Source: Thiohalocapsa sp. PB-PSB1
GTDB lineage: Bacteria; Pseudomonadota; Gammaproteobacteria; Chromatiales; Chromatiaceae
Direction: 5' to 3'
Assembly: GCA_016745215.1 (NCBI GenBank)
Contig: CP050890.1
Location: 992,001 to 1,056,000, forward strand
DNA length: 64,000 nt
Both the position numbers and the translations under genes were made by a program. Positions 51,976-60,390 of the stretch are shown here, piece by piece. Position 1 is the stretch's first letter. Each line of letters starts with the position of its first letter. The notes beneath the pieces are model-generated. The model was not told the origin of the DNA. It saw nothing but the letters and a program-made list of their open reading frames with translations, and searched no databases.

Positions 51976-52275
51976 ATGAATCCGATTCAGTATAAGTGGC
52001 AGAGAGTCGTATACAATTACCGGTGGTCAGACTATGTCGGTTACATCGATGACTGGATACCCAAAATCGCGCTTTCCGTTCCGATAGTCGGCTATCTCAT
52101 TCTTTTCAACGATCGCGTCAGTGATATGTTGGTATTCAAAGATCTGACTAATGAGCAGGCACAGCGCGACCGGCGCCCCTTTACAATCGATGCGGTCGTC
52201 GTCTTACCCGACCATCTTCATTGCAAACATGGGCATGTTCTACGGTGCCAGGATAGTCCAGCGGGTTTTGGTTGA
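51976..52275 (+). pseudogene. Membrane-protein N-terminus joined to a REP-transposase remnant
   Basis: The first ~60 residues (MNPIQYKWQRVVYNYRWSDY...IALSVPIVGYLILFND) look like the start of a membrane protein; the family is not recognised. From RRPFTIDAVVVLPDHLHC on, the frame matches the conserved core of REP-associated tyrosine transposases (usually FHIDAWVVLPDHMHCIW). So a gene between the methyltransferase and the Uma2 gene was cut by insertion or deletion. Only 27 bases after the methyltransferase stop. Confidence 0.6.
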
Positions 52276-52287
52276 GGGCGAATTGTC

Positions 52288-52845
52288 ATGATCGCAGCGC
52301 AGACCTTGCCTCGTTTGTCGGCCGAGGCCTATCTGGCTTACGAGCAGGAGAGTGAGTGTCGGCATGAGCTGGTCGACGGCTATCTCTACGCCATGACCGG
52401 CGCCAGCGACCGGCACGAGGAGATTGCGGCCAATCTGCTGGCGCTGATCCATGCGCATCTCGTTGGCAGTGGCTGCAGGGTCTACGGCGCCAATCTCAAG
52501 ATTCGCGTCGGCGACGATTTTTTCTATCCCGATCTCTTCGTGCGTTGCGCCAAGGAGCGTGGCGACCCCTATTTCAAGACCGATCCGGTGCTGGTCGTTG
52601 AAGTGCTCTCGCCGAATACGCAGCGCTACGACCGAGGAGACAAATGGTTGGCCTATCAGAGCCTGGCCTATCAGAGCCTGGAAAGCCTGCAACAATACGT
52701 TTTGGTCTCCCAGGACAGCCCCCGGATCGAGCTGCTGACACGTATGGAGACGGGTTGGAAACGCAGCCTTTGTGACGCTTTGGATGCCTCGTTGGGGCTC
52801 TCTTCGATCGGTCTCGAACTACCGCTCACCGCCATCTATGCCTGA
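52288..52845 (+). CDS. Uma2-family (DUF820) restriction-endonuclease-fold protein, copy A
   Basis: 185 residues of the PD-(D/E)XK fold. The conserved start LSAEAYLAYEQESECRHELVDG (Glu), the FFYPDLFVRC region (PD) and PVLVVEVLSPNTQRYDR (E-x-L) carry the active-site residues. The family is common in cyanobacteria and purple bacteria; its function is unknown, with nuclease activity expected. An AYQSL duplication (LAYQSLAYQSLESL) reflects a small in-frame tandem repeat at 52651-52680. It sits between the methyltransferase and the helicase and may be an addition to the core defence genes. Confidence 0.85.
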   Translation: MIAAQTLPRLSAEAYLAYEQESECRHELVDGYLYAMTGASDRHEEIAANLLALIHAHLVGSGCRVYGANLKIRVGDDFFYPDLFVRCAKERGDPYFKTDPVLVVEVLSPNTQRYDRGDKWLAYQSLAYQSLESLQQYVLVSQDSPRIELLTRMETGWKRSLCDALDASLGLSSIGLELPLTAIYA

Positions 52846-52885
52846 TCCGCCGTACCCACGAGCAGCCCGGGCGCCTGGTTAGCTG

Positions 52886-55621
52886 ATGGCGATCAGGCGA
52901 TTATCTTCCCGCACCCACCCGCTCGACCGTAGCTTTCTGGCCGAGCAGCTCGAAGGCGCGCGCAGCTATCGGCGCATCGCCGGCTACTTCACCAGCTCCC
53001 TGTTCGAGATCGCCCACGAGTGGCTGGAGCCGATCCCGGACGTGCGCATCGTCTGCAACGTAGACCTGGCACCGGAAGACCTGAAGGTCGCCCAGCTGCG
53101 TGAGGCGCGCATGCTCGGGCGCTGGAACGAGCGCTCCATCGAGGCGGAATCCCTGCTCAACCGCGACCGCTACCAGCGCCTGGATGCCTTCCTGGCCAAG
53201 CGCGGGCAGGTGATTCGCGTCGCGCCGGACAGCGTCTGCGGCTTCGTGCACGGCAAGGCCGGCGTCATCGAGCGCGCCGACGGGCGCAAGCTCGGCTTCA
53301 TCGGCTCGATGAACGAGACCCGCCACGGCTGGCAACGCCACTACGAGATCCTCTGGCAGGACGACTCGCCGGAAGGCGTGGCCTGGATCGAGGCCGAGTT
53401 TGAGTACCTGTGGAACGCCGCGCGACCGCTGCCGGAGGCAGTCTGCCGCGAGGTCGCCCGCCGCGGTCGGCGCGTCGAGGTGCAGCTCCCAGACCTCGAC
53501 AAAGAGGAGACGCTGACTCCGGCGGCGCTGATCGAATCCCCGCTGTATCGCGAGGGCATGGCCCTGCAATCCTGGCAGCAGGGCTTCGTCACCGAGTGCC
53601 TGCGCCATTACAACGACCACGGGCAGGTGCGCCTGCTGCTGGCCGATGAGGTCGGGCTCGGCAAGACCTTGTCGCTCGGCAGCGCGGCGCTGACCCTATG
53701 CCTGCTTGCGGAAAAGACGCGGAAGCGGCGCAAGCCCATCGTCATCTTCGCCCCGGCGACCCTGTGCGAGCAATGGCAGACCGAGATGCTGGACAAGCTC
53801 GGCATCCCCTGCGCGCGCTGGCACTCCAGCCGCAAGGTCTGGCTCGACCCGGAGGAGCGGGCAATCTCCCCGAGCGGACCGCAGCACATTGCCCGCTGCC
53901 CGCTGCGTATCGGTATCGTCTCCACCGGGCTGATGGTACAGCCGTCGCGGGAGAAACAGATGTTGGCCGGCATCAGCTTCATGCTGGTCATTCTCGACGA
54001 GGCGCACAAGGCCCGCTCGCGGCAGGGCTTCGGTCCGGACGCCGGGGAGCCGAACGCCCTGCTGGCCTTTATGCTTGCCGTCGCGGAGCGGGCCGAGCAT
54101 GTCTTGCTGGGGACCGCGACACCGATCCAGACCAAGCCCGAGGACCTATGGGACCTGGTGCGCGTGCTGCATCGCGGCAGCACCGGGTTCGTGCTCGGCA
54201 ACGACCTCTCGCCCTGGCATAACCCCGAGCGCGTGTTGCCGATCCTGTGCGGCGAGGAGCGGGTCGACGGGCTCGATTGCGGCTGGCGGCTGTTGCGCTC
54301 GCCATTGCCGACCATGGACTCCAGCAATGAACCGAATGCCCGGCGGCTGTTCCGCAACCTGCGCGAGGAACTGGCTATGGCGCCTGCGGCGTACCTGGCC
54401 GGCGCGTTGAGCGATCTGCCGCTCGACCTGCGCGACGACCTGGAGACCGAACTGGAGCGCGACATTGACGGCGCGACCTTCTTCCAGCGCGAGAACCCCA
54501 TCGTGCGCCATGTGGTGTTGCGCAAGCGCACGACCTTGGAGGAGCGCGGCCTGCTGGAATGCATCGCCGTTCATGTCCATCCGGACCGGGGCTTGGTGCA
54601 GGCGCCACACCGGTTCAACGCATTGTTCCAGGACGATGCGCTGCGTACCATGCCGGACTTCGACCGCGCCTACCAGGAAGCGCGCGCCTTCGGCCGCGTA
54701 CTGGCTAAGCGCGGCAAAGGCGGCGGATTCATGCGCAATTTGATGGAGCAGCGCGTCTGCTCCAGCAGCGTCGCCGGTCTCAGTACCGCGCAGACCCTGC
54801 TGGCCGGGCGTGAGGTGCAGGAACAGATTGAAGACCTGGAGCTGGAATTGGCCGTACAAACCGATGCCGAACGCGCGGCGCTGGCGAGCCTGATCACCGC
54901 GCTGGAAGGCATGAACGATGATCCGAAACTCGCCGCAATCCGCTTCTACCTCAAAGACGAGGGCTGGCTGGCACTCGGCTGCATCATCTTCAGCCAGTAT
55001 TACGACACCGCGCGCTGGGTGGCGGATGCGCTGGCTGGCGAGTTTCCGGAGCAGACCATCGGCCTCTACGCCGGCGCCGATCGCAGCCGCCTCCATCGCA
55101 ATGGGCAGGTGGTCGGTATCCAGCGTGGGGCACTCAAACGCATGGTTGCCGATCGCGAGGTCCGCCTGATGGTGGCCACCGATGCCGCCTGCGAGGGGCT
55201 GAATCTGCAAATGCTCGGCACGCTGATCAACGTCGATCTGCCCTGGAATCCGACCCGGCTGGAGCAGCGTATCGGGCGCATCAAGCGCTTCGGCCAGGCG
55301 CGCCCGGCCGTGGATATGCTGAATCTGGTGCATCAGGGCACGGTGGACGAGAAGGTCTATGCGCGCCTATCCGAGCGCATGCGCAACCGCTACGACCTGT
55401 TCGGCGGCCTGCCAGATACCATCCGCGACGACTGGATCGACGACCTGGAAACCCTGGGCGAGAAAATGGACCAATACATCGAGGAGCGCCGCCAGGCGAC
55501 CGGCTTCGACCTGCGCTACAACGACAGCATCAAGCCCAGCGACGACGCCTGGCGCGATTGTGCGACCGTACTGTCACGCCGGGATGTGGAGCATCTGATG
55601 CGGCAGGAATGGAGCGGTTGA
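52886..55621 (+). CDS. Phospholipase-D-like SNF2 helicase of a predicted anti-phage system
   Basis: 911 residues. An N-terminal PLD-nuclease domain has HGK at 122-124 (FVHGKAGVIERADG) and GSMN at 140-143. It is followed by an SNF2/DEAD-box helicase: Walker A ADEVGLGKT (Lys260), DEAH box 371-374, ATP-helix GTATPIQ, and late motifs VATDAACEGLNLQ and RIGRIKRFGQ. The pairing with DUF499, DUF3780 and DUF1156 identifies the defence type that PADLOC lists, as I recall, as Hma (helicase, methylase, ATPase). A role in recognising and cleaving unmodified invading DNA is inferred. After its stop the sequence becomes AT-rich. Confidence 0.88.
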   Translation: MAIRRLSSRTHPLDRSFLAEQLEGARSYRRIAGYFTSSLFEIAHEWLEPIPDVRIVCNVDLAPEDLKVAQLREARMLGRWNERSIEAESLLNRDRYQRLDAFLAKRGQVIRVAPDSVCGFVHGKAGVIERADGRKLGFIGSMNETRHGWQRHYEILWQDDSPEGVAWIEAEFEYLWNAARPLPEAVCREVARRGRRVEVQLPDLDKEETLTPAALIESPLYREGMALQSWQQGFVTECLRHYNDHGQVRLLLADEVGLGKTLSLGSAALTLCLLAEKTRKRRKPIVIFAPATLCEQWQTEMLDKLGIPCARWHSSRKVWLDPEERAISPSGPQHIARCPLRIGIVSTGLMVQPSREKQMLAGISFMLVILDEAHKARSRQGFGPDAGEPNALLAFMLAVAERAEHVLLGTATPIQTKPEDLWDLVRVLHRGSTGFVLGNDLSPWHNPERVLPILCGEERVDGLDCGWRLLRSPLPTMDSSNEPNARRLFRNLREELAMAPAAYLAGALSDLPLDLRDDLETELERDIDGATFFQRENPIVRHVVLRKRTTLEERGLLECIAVHVHPDRGLVQAPHRFNALFQDDALRTMPDFDRAYQEARAFGRVLAKRGKGGGFMRNLMEQRVCSSSVAGLSTAQTLLAGREVQEQIEDLELELAVQTDAERAALASLITALEGMNDDPKLAAIRFYLKDEGWLALGCIIFSQYYDTARWVADALAGEFPEQTIGLYAGADRSRLHRNGQVVGIQRGALKRMVADREVRLMVATDAACEGLNLQMLGTLINVDLPWNPTRLEQRIGRIKRFGQARPAVDMLNLVHQGTVDEKVYARLSERMRNRYDLFGGLPDTIRDDWIDDLETLGEKMDQYIEERRQATGFDLRYNDSIKPSDDAWRDCATVLSRRDVEHLMRQEWSG

Positions 55622-56044
55622 TGTGAACAGAGAAAAAAGGACACCAGAAAAAGAAAATCAAGAAAATAGGACACCCATTTTCAAAAGAAAATAGAAGAAA
55701 ATAGAAGAAGAAAATAGGATGAGAAGAAAATTGAGAAGAAAATAGGACACCCATTTTGGTTGCACCACAACCCGTTCAAGGAAGTAAAGTGGGTGTCCAT
55801 TTGTTTTTTTGCATTTGTTTTTTTGAAGTGGGTGTCCATTTGTTTTTTGGAGAAGAAAATAGGACACCCATTTTGGTTGCACCACAACCCGTTCAAGGAA
55901 GTAAAGTGGGTGTCCATTTGTTTTTCATTTGTTTTACGTTCAAGGAAGTAAAGTGGGTGTCCATTTGTTTTACCGTAATTTCAACGGCGCAAATCAGCTG
56001 AGCCGCTTTATGGCGTCGGCTGAATTTACCTTGTTGTGTCTTGG
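55622..56044. repeat. AT-rich interval with alternating inverted/direct repeats
   Basis: Starts 15 bases after the helicase stop. Units containing AGGACACCCATTTT (e.g. 55661, 55745, 55861) face units containing AGTGGGTGTCCATTTG (55787, 55825, 55905, 55950). A longer block of ~60 bases, GGTTGCACCACAACCCGTTC and onwards, is repeated at 55757 and 55873. A purine tract of A/G-rich sequence covers 55675-55745. No gene is supported. The sharp change from the GC-rich operon points to a separate origin for this and the following ParDE pair. Confidence 0.75.
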
Positions 56045-56338
56045 CTATTTTATGTACTCTCCAATTTCCATTGAACCGTGGAAAATACCTAAAATTTCAA
56101 CATCATCTTGTTTGATGAGATAGGCAATTCTGTAGTGACCGTAAAGAAGAATTCTGACCTGTCCATCTGTTTCATCACGGTATTTGTAGCCAATTTCTGG
56201 GAAGTTTGCTAGAAGTTGCGTTTTTTCATATATTCCTTCTATTACCTTCTGAGCGGCAATAGAATTGTCTTCCGATATGTAGTCGTAGATATTTCGAAAC
56301 CATTTCAAGGCTTCTTCTGTCCATCTTATTTCTGCCAT
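56045..56338 (-). CDS. ParE/RelE-family toxin
   Basis: 97 residues, the ParE/RelE length and layout: MAEIRWTEEALKWFRNIYDYIS at the start, IGYKYRDETDGQVRILLYGHYRIAYLI (split) with conserved Arg in the second half and VEILGIFHGSMEI at the end. ParE members inhibit gyrase, RelE members cut ribosomal mRNA; which applies is unclear. Overlaps its antitoxin by 13 bases. Low GC relative to the neighbourhood, so probably acquired. Confidence 0.88.
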   Translation of the reverse strand: MAEIRWTEEALKWFRNIYDYISEDNSIAAQKVIEGIYEKTQLLANFPEIGYKYRDETDGQVRILLYGHYRIAYLIKQDDVEILGIFHGSMEIGEYIK

Positions 56339-56511
56339 GCGCCAAGCCTGCGCTTCATTTCATCATTTGAAATTGTTTTCCCCTCTCTTGAGTCTTTTAA
56401 TCCCGACGCAATCATTTTCTCAAAGGCGAGTTCTCTGAGGATTTCTTCATACGTTGCATCTTCAGGCTGATTCTGGATTACATCAACCATTCTTTCTTTG
56501 ACGGCAGACAT
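56326..56511 (-). CDS. ParD-like antitoxin
   Basis: 61 residues, acidic and helical (MSAVKERMVDVIQNQPEDATYEEILRE is the start, split here), lying just 5' of the toxin with overlapping frames, as usual for ParDE/RelBE pairs. No strong DNA-binding motif is obvious, so DNA-binding autoregulation is less certain than for the FitA pair. Confidence 0.82.
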   Translation of the reverse strand: MSAVKERMVDVIQNQPEDATYEEILRELAFEKMIASGLKDSREGKTISNDEMKRRLGAWQK

Positions 56512-56563
56512 GGCTCACCTCTGTGTTTCTGGCATAACGGTTATAATCGGAATTACGGTGACA

Positions 56564-57075
56564 GGAATTACGGTGACAGTTTACTAAATACGAATTACGG
56601 CGACAATTTGCTAAATGCGCTTACTTGTCGTCGCGCTCGCTTGTCTCAGGTCCGCGCTTTTGAGGTTTTAGTGCCTTGCCTGTCAATTTCTCGAGTTGCT
56701 CGAATCACGACCGATCCAAAGCGCCCCTGCCACAAGTGTCCCATCGCTGTTGAGCGCGCATTGATATAACCAGTATAGCGGCGGTGAGCATCGGCAAAGG
56801 TCTCAGGTAGACCGTCTTTCTCGGAAGGCACAGCGACGAGGTGGACATGATTGTGCATCAGGCAGTAGCACCAGATTTCGGTCGCCGACCCTACCGCCGC
56901 CTCGCCGAGAAGATCGAGGTATTGCTCATCATCTCCTTCCTCGAAAAAGACTGGGCTGCGCCGGTTTCCTCGTTGGGTTACATAGTGAGAGAGTCCGGGG
57001 ATAACGATCCTGGGTCGTCGTGCCATGCCGGGAAGATGCCATATTTAGTGGATTTAGTAAACTGTTACCGTAATT
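56564..57075. mobile_element. R6 module copy 1 (REP-associated transposase with inverted ends)
   Basis: The left end GGTGACAGTTTACTAAATAC is inverted at the right as TTTAGTAAACTGTTACCGTA. At the left end the short motif AATTACGGTGACA is repeated three times. Two more copies flank the next two genes (59204-59729, 60391-60714). Confidence 0.75.
56646..57026 (-). pseudogene. REP-associated tyrosine transposase, internally deleted (copy 1)
   Basis: The N-terminal half is good: MARRPRIVIPGLSHYVTQRG, then IWCYCLMHNHVHLVAVPSE with the HxH (HVH) motif of the Y1/IS200-like nucleases. After GHLWQGRFGSVVI, a deletion and frameshift joins the frame to what should be the C-terminal linker (REIDRQGTKTSKART); the catalytic Tyr region is lost. 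Not functional. Confidence 0.8.
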
Positions 57076-57352
57076 GCCAGGCGAAGTGGTGCGAGCAGCC
57101 CCGTCCAAGCTACCCGAAAGCCCTTGCCGGACTGCCTCGGCGACCGCCAGAAGCCATCACCGATGTTTCTTGCCGTTTGCCAGATCGCCGCCGCAGCGGG
57201 CTGAACCAACTTCGACTCCAGCACGACCCGCTAGCTAATCAGCATGCGGCGGTTGGCGTCATCCCACCGTAACATCCAGGCGCCTTGCGGTCTGTCATCA
57301 TGTCAGCCCAATGCTCGCCGCTGGCGGCTCAAGCCCAAGGGAGACATCCACC

Positions 57353-59188
57353 GTGCTCGAATCCGTTATCCTTTCTGCCCTGCTGTTCGGTCTGCTCAGC
57401 GCCGTGACCCTGCCAATCGGGGCCGGGATTGGGGTCGTCTGGCGTCCGCCCGATCGGATCATCGCTCTACTGCTGGCCTTCGGCGGCGGTGCATTGCTCG
57501 CGGCCTTGACCATTGATCTGGTGGCACCGGGGGTGGATCATGGACATTTCGAGGAGTTGGCGCTGGGGGCCATTGTTGGTGGCGTCGCGTTCAAGCTCCT
57601 GGACTGGCTGGTCAACCGCCAGGGCGGCTACCTGCGCAAGCCATCCACGGCCCTGACCTATTGGCGAAATCAGGCACGGCAGCGGCTGAGGAAGGTGCTC
57701 GGTCAGATGCGCCGGGCTAATCCGTTGGGCGGACTCAGCGATGCGGCGCTGGACCTGTTGCTGTCGATCGCGAAGGTTCGCGACGTGCCCGCCGGAACCT
57801 GCCTGTATCGCGCCCAAGATCCGGCCAAAAATGTCTACATCATCCTCGATGGCCAGGTGGAGCTGACCGATCCGATGGAGCGTGGCCGTGTGTTCGAGCG
57901 GCTGACCACCCACGATGCCTTCGGTCGCATGAGCTTTATCACTGGCATGCCACGCGCTACCGAGGCGCATACCGCGAGCCAGGTCCGGCTGCTGACCATT
58001 CCCCGGGATGCCTTCATGGCTCTGCTGCCGGCATCCGTCGAGCTACGCGGGGCGGTCCAGGCATTGCTGGCAAGTCCGGAGACGGCCCGTTATCTGATCG
58101 AGCGTTATGGCGTCGCCGCCGCCGCCGCGACGCGCTGGTGCGACGAGGCGCACCAAACGCTGGCCGAGACCGGAAATTACGCCTCCCCGCCTCGCCAACG
58201 ACCGGAGGTCGCGGACCCCATCGAACTGTTGCGCGGCGATGAACGCCTGGGCTTCTTCCACGAGCTCCCGGAGTCGTTGCTGGCGCAGATTGCCGGGCGG
58301 TTGGTACACAAGTCTCATCCGGCGGGCTGGAGCTATTATCACCAGGGCAGGGAGGCGGACCGGCTGTTCCTGTTGCGCCACGGGTCGGTCAATCTGCTGG
58401 ATCCGGACGCGCGGGCCGCGGAGCCGATCCGCATCGAGCGCGGTGCCGTCTTCGGCGGCTTTTCATTCCTGACTGCTGGTACGCATGCGGTCACTGCCGT
58501 CGGTCAAGGGCCGACCGAGGTCTCGGAATTGCGGCGCGAGGACTTCGATGACCTGCTCGAAGAGTGCCCTGAACTGCGCGACCGGCTCGCCCGCTATTTG
58601 CGCCGGCGCCAAGTCAATGCTTATCTGATCAAGCATCAGCACCTGGACGCCCGCCGCGCCGCCGGCTGGGCCGAGCGGGCCGCCCGCCAGCTCGCCGATG
58701 GCCGGGTGTTCCCATCCCTGGCGGAAATGACGCGCCAGGTAGCGAGCCACAAGGGTGCCGCGGTGGCCATGTTTCTCGGCATGGCATTGGACAGTATCCC
58801 GGAGTCGCTTGTGATCGGCGCCAATGTGTTGGAAACAGGAACCATCAGTTTATCCCTGCTGGCTGGCCTGCTCCTTGCCAACCTGCCCGAGGCCCTGTCC
58901 AGCGCCGCCGGCATGAAGGATCAGGGGATGAAAGTGGCGCGCATCCTGTTCATGTGGACCACATTGATGCTGATGACCGGCGTCGGCGCCGCCATCGGCG
59001 CATTATTGCTCGAGGATGCTCCCGATCTGCTGTTTGCGCTGATCGAGGGCGTCGCCGCCGGCGCCATGCTGACCATGGTGGCCGAGACCATGCTGCCGGA
59101 GGCGTTCCACAAGGGCGGCGGCGTGGTGGGATTATCGACACTGGCAGGGTTTTTGTTAGCGATTTATTTCAATACGCTGTACAGCTGA
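57353..59188 (+). CDS. ZIP-family metal transporter with two cyclic-nucleotide-binding domains
   Basis: 611 residues from the GTG at 57353 (AAGGGAGA upstream); a longer ATG start at 57311 is possible. Three membrane segments at the N-terminus (SALLFGLLSAVTLPIGAGIG, then IALLLAFGGGALLAALTIDL) are followed by two CRP-like beta-barrels at about residues 125-235 (VPAGTCLYRAQDPAKNVYII) and 290-420 (HPAGWSYYHQGREADRLFLL). The remaining ZIP helices follow, with metal-site motifs LDSIPESLVIGA and NLPEALSSAAGM. The sensor pair thus sits in the cytoplasmic loop of a divalent-cation transporter. The substrate (Zn, Fe or Mn) and ligand (cNMP or other) are not deducible. Confidence 0.82.
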   Translation: MLESVILSALLFGLLSAVTLPIGAGIGVVWRPPDRIIALLLAFGGGALLAALTIDLVAPGVDHGHFEELALGAIVGGVAFKLLDWLVNRQGGYLRKPSTALTYWRNQARQRLRKVLGQMRRANPLGGLSDAALDLLLSIAKVRDVPAGTCLYRAQDPAKNVYIILDGQVELTDPMERGRVFERLTTHDAFGRMSFITGMPRATEAHTASQVRLLTIPRDAFMALLPASVELRGAVQALLASPETARYLIERYGVAAAAATRWCDEAHQTLAETGNYASPPRQRPEVADPIELLRGDERLGFFHELPESLLAQIAGRLVHKSHPAGWSYYHQGREADRLFLLRHGSVNLLDPDARAAEPIRIERGAVFGGFSFLTAGTHAVTAVGQGPTEVSELRREDFDDLLEECPELRDRLARYLRRRQVNAYLIKHQHLDARRAAGWAERAARQLADGRVFPSLAEMTRQVASHKGAAVAMFLGMALDSIPESLVIGANVLETGTISLSLLAGLLLANLPEALSSAAGMKDQGMKVARILFMWTTLMLMTGVGAAIGALLLEDAPDLLFALIEGVAAGAMLTMVAETMLPEAFHKGGGVVGLSTLAGFLLAIYFNTLYS

Positions 59189-59231
59189 AAACGAATTACG
59201 GTGAATTACGGTGACAGTTTACTAAATACAC

Positions 59232-59698
59232 TTACTTATCATCGTGCGCGCTTGTCTCAGGTCCGCGCTTTTGCGGTTTTCGTGCCTTGCCCGTCAATTT
59301 CTCGAGTTGCTCGATCCAATGTTCGCTGCCCAATGGTCGCCCCGTTGTCTTTGATTGGCGCAGGCTCTTGTTCTCTCTCGATTCCGATTCCGATTCCGAT
59401 AGCGACCCCGACCCCGATTGCACTCCGCCGATGTCTGGATAGCGTGGTATAGGTTATTCATGAACCGCTACTTATCGGAAGGCACAGCGACGAGGTGGAC
59501 ATGATTGGGCATCAGGCAGTAGCACCAGATTTCAGTCGCCGACCCTACCGCCGCCTCCCCGAGAAGATCGAGGTATAGCTCATGATCTCTTTCCTCGAAA
59601 AAGACTTGGCTGCGCCTGTTTCCTCGTTGGGTTACATGCTGAGGGAGTCCGGGGATAACGATCCTTTGGGTAGCCGTGCCATGCCGGGAGGATGCCAT
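59232..59698 (-). pseudogene. REP-associated tyrosine transposase interrupted by R5 (copy 2)
   Basis: N-terminal part RIVIPGLPQHVTQRGNRRSQ...CYCLMPNHVHLVAVPSDK, then R5 sequence, then only the C-terminal linker IEQLEKLTGKARKPQKRGPE. The middle, including the expected Tyr, is deleted. More than one event (insertion plus deletion) is required. Confidence 0.8.
59368..59474 (-). mobile_element. R5 element fragment inside R6 copy 2
   Basis: Only one R5 end with the (CCGATT)n hexamers and the terminal CATGAACCGCTACTTA. The junction with R6 sequence is at about 59367 on one side and 59474 on the other. Confidence 0.75.
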
Positions 59699-59728
59699 TT
59701 AGTGGATTTTGTAAACTGTCACCATAAT

Positions 59729-60322
59729 TTAGCCGTCGGGAGCCGGTGCTACCGGGTCTGGTGTCGGCAGGTCGAGGATCTCCCACAGCGGAATCGCGAG
59801 CTCATCCAGGGTGGCGAAGGTCAGCGGCTCGTCCGCGGCGATCACCGTGCCGCGATCGAAGCCGTCCGCGCCGAGCAGGAAGCGCAGCGCATAGTGCTCG
59901 AGCGGGTCGATGAGCAGGTATTCGCGCACGTCGGCGCGTTCGTACAGGGCTTTCTTTTGGCGCAGATCCCGGGCGGCGCTGCCGGGGGAGAGGACCTCGA
60001 CGATCAGATCCGGTGCACCGTCGATGTGGGTTTCGGTGATCATGCCGGCGTTGCAGACGACGAGAATATCGGGCTGCACCACGTCTTGCTCCGAGAGCTT
60101 GACGTCGGTGGGTGCGACGAAGGGCCGGCAGGGTTGCCCGCGCAGGTGTTGCTCAATGCGCGCGAACAGGTTGCCGACGACGGTCTGATGCCGAATGCTC
60201 GGCGCCGGCGACATGGCATGGGCGGCACCGTCGATAAGCTCCCATCGCTCGTCTCCGCGCCAGGCGCGGTAGTCCGCCCAGGTGAATGCCGTTGCTTTCT
60301 CGACTGCGGCTTGGGATGGCAT
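59729..60322 (-). CDS. Uma2-family (DUF820) restriction-endonuclease-fold protein, copy B
   Basis: 197 residues: FTWADYRAWRGDERWELIDG at the start (catalytic Glu), VVQPDILVVCNAG (PD), and APDLIVEVLSPGSAARDLRQ with the E-x-L and Lys-containing follow-up (RQKKALYERADVREYLLIDP, partly). It is a typical Uma2 protein and only distantly similar to copy A at 52.3 kb. It is bracketed by R6 copies on both sides; the stop codon lies in the R6 copy 2 terminal repeat. Function unknown. Confidence 0.87.
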   Translation of the reverse strand: MPSQAAVEKATAFTWADYRAWRGDERWELIDGAAHAMSPAPSIRHQTVVGNLFARIEQHLRGQPCRPFVAPTDVKLSEQDVVQPDILVVCNAGMITETHIDGAPDLIVEVLSPGSAARDLRQKKALYERADVREYLLIDPLEHYALRFLLGADGFDRGTVIAADEPLTFATLDELAIPLWEILDLPTPDPVAPAPDG

Positions 60323-60390
60323 GTCAGGACCTCGGTATTGTCGCTGGCAACAGGCGTCACTGTAGCCCGTCGCTAGCGCGACGGAAATGC

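Larger units (their letters stand above)
56512..57352. other. R6 copy 1 and upstream region of the ZIP gene
   Basis: R6 copy 1 (56564-57075) with a broken transposase gene, then 270 bases without a supported gene that presumably hold the ZIP promoter. Confidence 0.6.
59189..59728. other. R6 copy 2 interrupted by an R5 fragment
   Basis: From 59204 to 59729 the sequence is an R6 module whose middle is replaced by an R5 end (59368-59474). It overlaps the stop codon of the following Uma2 gene by one or two bases. No functional gene. Confidence 0.75.

Noticed and set aside
54146..55333. Minus-strand open frame (395 codons) opposite the PLD helicase
   Set aside because: Antisense shadow; the helicase motifs are on the plus strand.
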